A stretch of DNA of 64,000 nt. Origin: Antilocapra americana. Lineage: Eukaryota > Chordata > Mammalia > Artiodactyla > Antilocapridae. Shown piece by piece: positions 49,301-55,300 of this stretch; positions within the stretch are counted from its first letter, which is position 1; the number at the start of each line of letters is the position of its first letter. The notes beneath the pieces were generated by a model, which was given only the letters and a program-made list of their open reading frames with translations, was not told the origin of the DNA and searched no databases. The position numbers and the translations under genes were made by a program. The stretch covers positions 738,640-802,639 of the forward strand of contig ML664152.1 in NCBI GenBank assembly GCA_007570785.1, read 5' to 3'.

Positions 49301-52300
49301 CCAGGTAAGATCTGTGAGGAGGGTGTGAAAAGAGGCTCCCTCCACGCAGGGAGCTCTGCTTCCAGTTCCCACGCATAGGAGGAGTCCTCAGACAAGGACA
49401 CGCCTTAACATGGAAACCAGGAAAAGCTCACCTTCGTCATGGCCCCGGGCTGCTCCGCACAGTAGCCATCCAGCTTCGGCAGTGTCCTCTCCCTGCTGGG
49501 CTCCTGCGGCTGGCAGGGAAGGGCAAAAGGGGTGTCCACAGCGGCACCTAGCAGCCCCGGCCCCTCTGCCCCAAATCCCTCCACCTCTGCCCCACTCCAG
49601 ACCTGCAAGGTCCATCTACGGTCTCCTCCTAAACCACTCTCAACTCTAAACACTAACTTTTTGTAACTTGTTTCCCTAATGATGGTGCTGCACGATTTCT
49701 AATGAATTCTACTTCTTTAAGTTATTTCATTGTGTGCTTAACATTTAAATCACTAAATTTTAGTTTCTCAACAAATCCTGTCTTTCAGATTCATGCACAT
49801 TTTCTAAGCTCTTAATTTGATACAAATTTAAATATTTCATCTTCAAGATTTTCCTTTTTCAGATAAATCTTTTCCTTAGAAATTTGTAAAGTAGTATTTT
49901 GTTTTGTTAAATCACCTCAAAATTGAGTTTGAAGTTTTCCAACAAATTTTCCTCCAATAGTTTTGACACATAAATTTACAATAATTTGGGGCTTTTATCT
50001 GCAGGAAGGCTCAGTGCATTCTCCTTGCCAACTCGCTGGTGGCTTCCTGCCACGTCCATATGGGCTGCCAGACCCGACCACACGTCACTCACTGCTGTCA
50101 GAGTGTCAGGGTCCACTGGACCCAACTGCAGTTAGCAGTTTCACTTCTGGGAAGTTATAACTACTTGAGAAGGCTGACATAATCTTATCTTTCATACAGG
50201 CCTTCCACAGAACAGTGAGAAAATTCACTTTTTTTTTTTTGTTTTACTGGAGTAAAACATTTTATCTTGCAATTACTGCCAGACCCCTGCATTTACCTAG
50301 GATGCAAGATGGATCTGAGCAACCTGCTTCTCTCATAACACAATGCTATTTCATCATCATAAGGATGAATCTGTCAATTCAATTATTCCCAACCAGGCCA
50401 ACAATGCCTTAAATAACGAGGAAGCAGAGGAACCACCTAGAAGGGCAAGGGGTAGTGAACCCATCTCTCCTCCAGTTTTCTACATGACTGGAGAGACCAT
50501 CTCCGTGTCCCGCTTTCAAGATGACAATGCAGGGAGGGGCTCTCCTGGCAGTACAGTGGTTAGGACTCTGATCTTCCCCAGCAGGGGGCGCTGGTTCAAA
50601 TCCTGGTGTGTCTGTCTGATCTTCCCCAGCAGGGGGCGCTGGTTCAAATCCTGGGGGGGGGTGTTAGTTGCTCAGTTGTCTCCGGCTCTTTGCAACCCCA
50701 TAGACTGCAGCCCACCAGGCCCCTCTGTCCATGGGATTCTCCAGGCAAGAACACTGGAGTGGGTTGCCATTTCCTTCTCCAAAAGGAACTATAGAAAGAA
50801 AAGAAAGTGAAGTCACTCAGTCATGTCCGACTCCTTGTGACCCCATGGACTGTAGCCTACCAGGATCCTTCATCCATGGAATTTCCCAGTCAGGAGTACT
50901 GGAATGCGTTGGCATTTCCTTCTCCATCAAATCCTGGTAGGGGACCTAAGATCCCACTATGCCATTTGACATGGCCAAAAATTTTAAACAGTCCAGCAAA
51001 TGTGAAGCTAGCATAGTGGGTTATTCTATTTATAAAACACTTAAAACCAGCAAGACTATAAACTATTCTTCTACAAGTGAAGGTGCTCCATACACAGAAA
51101 GTCACTTGGAACAGATCATTGAGTTAAACACAGAGACCAGGCCACAAACCCTCAAGCAGACACAGGAGACTGTCTTCACAGCAAAGGACAGGAGAGATCT
51201 TTTGGACAGGACACAGAAATCCAACCACAGGAGAAAATGATGAACTCAACATCAAAGTTAAGAATATTTACTTATCACAAGACACCATTAAGAAAACAGC
51301 TAGGTAAGCAAAACCAGGAAAAATATTTGCAGTACATATATCCTCTGGAGAAGGGAAAAGCTACCCACTCCAGTATTCTGGCCTGGTACAGTCCATGGGG
51401 TCACAAAGAGTCGGACACGACTGAGCAACTTTCACTTTCACTTTCTTTACCTCTAACAAATAACCTGGAACAATAAAGACAAAAAAGAACCACAGGTTCC
51501 CCCATGACCAAAAGTTGAGCCTTCCTAGGAAACTTCTCGTAAGCCAAAATGGCCTGAAAGTAAAGAATCAATTGATTTCTTCATAAAAGTGAAAACCTCC
51601 TCTGTATTTCTTTCAACTAGCAAAAAACAGGTATTAATTTGGCCTTTTATAAAACTGAAGTGGTGTAAAGCAAACATTCAAAAAGTGGGGATAGCTATAT
51701 AAACATATTCCACTTTAGTTAGCAAATTTGCTTTTCACAAGCATGAGAATTAGCAATTCTGAAGCTTATTTATGTGTATTTTAAGACTGAGTAAATAAAG
51801 ATATTGTAAATAAGGATGTCAGGTTTCTCACTATGGGTAAAAGGAGTTAAAAGTAAAGAAAAGGGGAAAGCTAGAATAAATTTTGTACTGCTGGATTAAA
51901 ATTGAAGATAGGGCTCCTGGAAGACATGCCTGGTTTGGGGCTGTAGAAGGGAAAGAACCAAACAAGCCTGCAAAGTCTCAGTGCAGAAAGTACCGAAGCA
52001 GGTGTCAGCAAACAAGCCCATGTTGAAAGGTCACAGATGCCAATCCAAAGGCACTCCCAAAGGCCAAATGTATGTGTTTCAGCAACAAAACAAACACTGA
52101 TACGATGGGTTAAAACCCATAAGAAAATAGGGATCTAGCAGTCCAAACCGATATAAATTACTGAATAAACAAATTGGGGAGGAGCAACAGTTCCTCCTTA
52201 GAGTAAAATACCAAATATATGTAGATGGAATGATGGGAACAAAGTCATCACCAACACCGCAGTAGCTACTGCAGTTAAGAGTCCTCAATGAAAGCTAAAA

Positions 52301-55300
52301 CTGACTGCATGTTTATAGGATCTCTAAGTACCTCCACACAATACACTTATTAACTAAAAAGGGAAAAACAGAAACTTTTCTATCAGAAGAAATGTGGCAG
52401 GCCCCCCCAGTAGCGAGACATACCACCTGTGTCTCTTCTCAGATACCCTTGGAAGGCAACGTCGTCATCACCAGTGTTCCTGCTAAAATGTACTACCTGA
52501 CTTCAATCAGGAGAAAGCATCAAACAGAGCCAAACTGACAGGGATCCTACCACATAACTAGCTAGTACCCCACAAATGTCAAACTTATAAAACACAAAGG
52601 AAGACTAAGAAACTGTCCAGATTGGAGGAGACTAAGGTGACAAGGCATTGAACTGCAATACAGAATCCTGGACCAGAAAAAATGGGAAAAATTAGAAAAA
52701 GCACTATCAATTAGCTCACAGAATTGTTTCAATGTTTACTGAAACTGCATAATCATTTATACTGTGATTACACAGATATCAATGTTTCAGGAATCTAGGT
52801 GAGGGGTGTCCAGGAACTCCGCTATTTTTTACAAACTTTTTGTAGCTCTAACGTTATTTTAAAACAAACAGCTGAAAAATACAAAACTTTTAACTTAGAA
52901 AAAGAAGACTTGTCTAATTTGAAAGTAAAGATATGAAATAATAAACGCTAGCTTACACTATGAGCCTTTCTCCTCAAAGAGCGTAGGCAGGAAACACACA
53001 GAGAAAAGCCACTGAGAGTAAGTGCTTGGCCCCTCAACGTGGCATTTGTGTACTCAGCTGCAACAAGACAAGGCTACTGAGAACCACAGCTCTACCCCAG
53101 AGAAGCAACAAGAAGACAAGCATGAACAGCAACTGAAATCCAGTCTCAGATCTCTGAGAACACAGGGAATGGAAGGCGAGTCAGCTGGGCACAGGCTGGT
53201 CCAGAGGCTCAGGCACCAGAGTTATGCAGCGGCTCCCACGCAAAGTCGGAGCACCACGACAAGGCCTTCCCATTTGCCAAAAGGAGGATTCTAGGTTTGT
53301 AGGTAGAATATCATAAACAATGCTAGTAATCATCCCATTTTTGTCAATAAGGCAGTGCAAACACAACATGGTTTTCAGTCAGTCTGCCCTTAGCCTCCAG
53401 TGTTCTGCCCATTCTAGCAAACCCCTGCCCTGCCCCTGCCACACATAAGCAACAGATCCTCCTGGTTGAAGGACCCTTGCTTACAATACAGGCAAGAGGA
53501 GGCCCCAAGGAGGGCCCATACACAGGCCATTGACAGGCCCAGTGAGGCCACACACCCTCCACACCCAGCCCTGCAGCCATAAGGCCTCAAGCAGCAGACA
53601 AGACAACATTTCTGTGACACATTCACCCCTTGCCTCCTCATTCCATGTTCAGAGAGAAGGGAAAGGCTACAACCAAGAACGAGGCGGATTTGAGAGCACA
53701 TGAAAGGACATTGCGGTTTAAGTGTCAGAGGAGCTACTGCACAGCCACAGCCGAGGAACACACACCTGTCAAGCTTCTGTTTCCACAGCGTCACCAACAC
53801 TGACACTCGCCTTCAAACAGTCCATTCAACGTTTCTCAAAATCATGCAATGAAGAAACAACTTTTAACTGTAAGTAAAACTACAAAAATATACTCCCCTT
53901 CTGTAAGACAAAATAAAACCCTCTTTCCCTAACTTTGGATAGACAAAAACAGACCCAACACCATTTTCAGTATGTTAGGCTAGCAAGAACTAGAAGATAA
54001 GCAAAACGTGAAAACACAAAGCTGACTAAATGCACCTGAGCAGCTTCAGCGCCATCAGGGGTGTCGTTGCAGGTCGGGTTCTTGCCAGTGTCCAGGCCTC
54101 CCAGGAGCCCACCATCCCCGGGCGCAGCTACCAAACTCTCCTCCGCGACAGGCGCATTGACAGTCGTGCCCTTCCTCTTCGCCGGCGTTTTCTTCGAATG
54201 CGTACAGTCACCTTTTGTTTTTCTCTGTCTGAAGTGAGCAAGCTGCGCAGAAATGTAGAAAAGTAGTAGAGACAAAGGTAAGCAAGGAAGAAGTAACAGA
54301 ACCACAAGATGAGCGAGCTTGAGGGGAGCATGAGGCTCTGGAGCCCGCACAATCCACGTGGCCACACCTGGCCAGACACACGTCACCCGGGTCCCTGCCC
54401 CACAAACACTGCTGCCATTAGCATCGAGACGCTGGGATGCAGAATTACACTGAAGAACCTAACAGTGAGGATGGTTAATGATGTCCACAGACAAAGGAAA
54501 GCAGTAAGGCTGGCTGGCAGAATAGCTTTTCTAGCCCGTAACAGTTTACAAAAAAATTCAAAAATTTAGAGATGCATCTATTTTAAAAACTGACAGCTTA
54601 ATCAAGGCACGTTTATGGTTTAAAATTATATAAAAGCTAAATCTCTCCCCTTTTGCCCCATTTTCCCCCAATCAGAGAAATACATAGTGTAGCCAAAACT
54701 TCCTTGCCATAGATTCTGAGACAAGGTACAGAAATAGCAAAAAATTAATTAAGCCAGGTCAATCTAACATCCTCCTTTATGGAATCAGATGTTCTAGTTT
54801 TCATGACACAGCTCACCAAAGCACCAGGGACCGCCAAAGAATGTCCCTATCAGAAGGCACACCTAGCAGTATTCACTGCGTCAAATCTGAGGGTTTTAGA
54901 TTGCTCACATACTGTCTCTCAAACTACCTTATTCAAAAGGTATGACTGCTAACATCAGCTTTTCACAGGAGGACAAGGTTCTTCACATGACAACTGTGGT
55001 CATGAAAGCAAATGCATGTAACACATTTGTGTGAATAAGAGGCTCAGTCTCATGGGCATGGGAAAATCACAAAAGGAATTTAAGTGAGAGAAACAGTCTG
55101 TCAAGACCAGACATTGCCTTCACAACTAGCCCCATCTCCATCAAATCTAATATCACTGAGTTCCCTTCCTGCATCACAGACCTGGTCCCTCATCTGTGGT
55201 CGCCCAAGGAGAGGCATTTGTTTCTTCCCCCAAGGTTAAAAATTTCCTCCTCATTTAGACATATTTAGAAACCCTGGAGCTCAGGGAAGACAATAATAAA

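Noticed and set aside
53414..53806. 130-codon Cys-rich minus-strand frame in intron 2
   Set aside because: No homology or splice context recognised; it does not fit the phase of exons 2 and 3.
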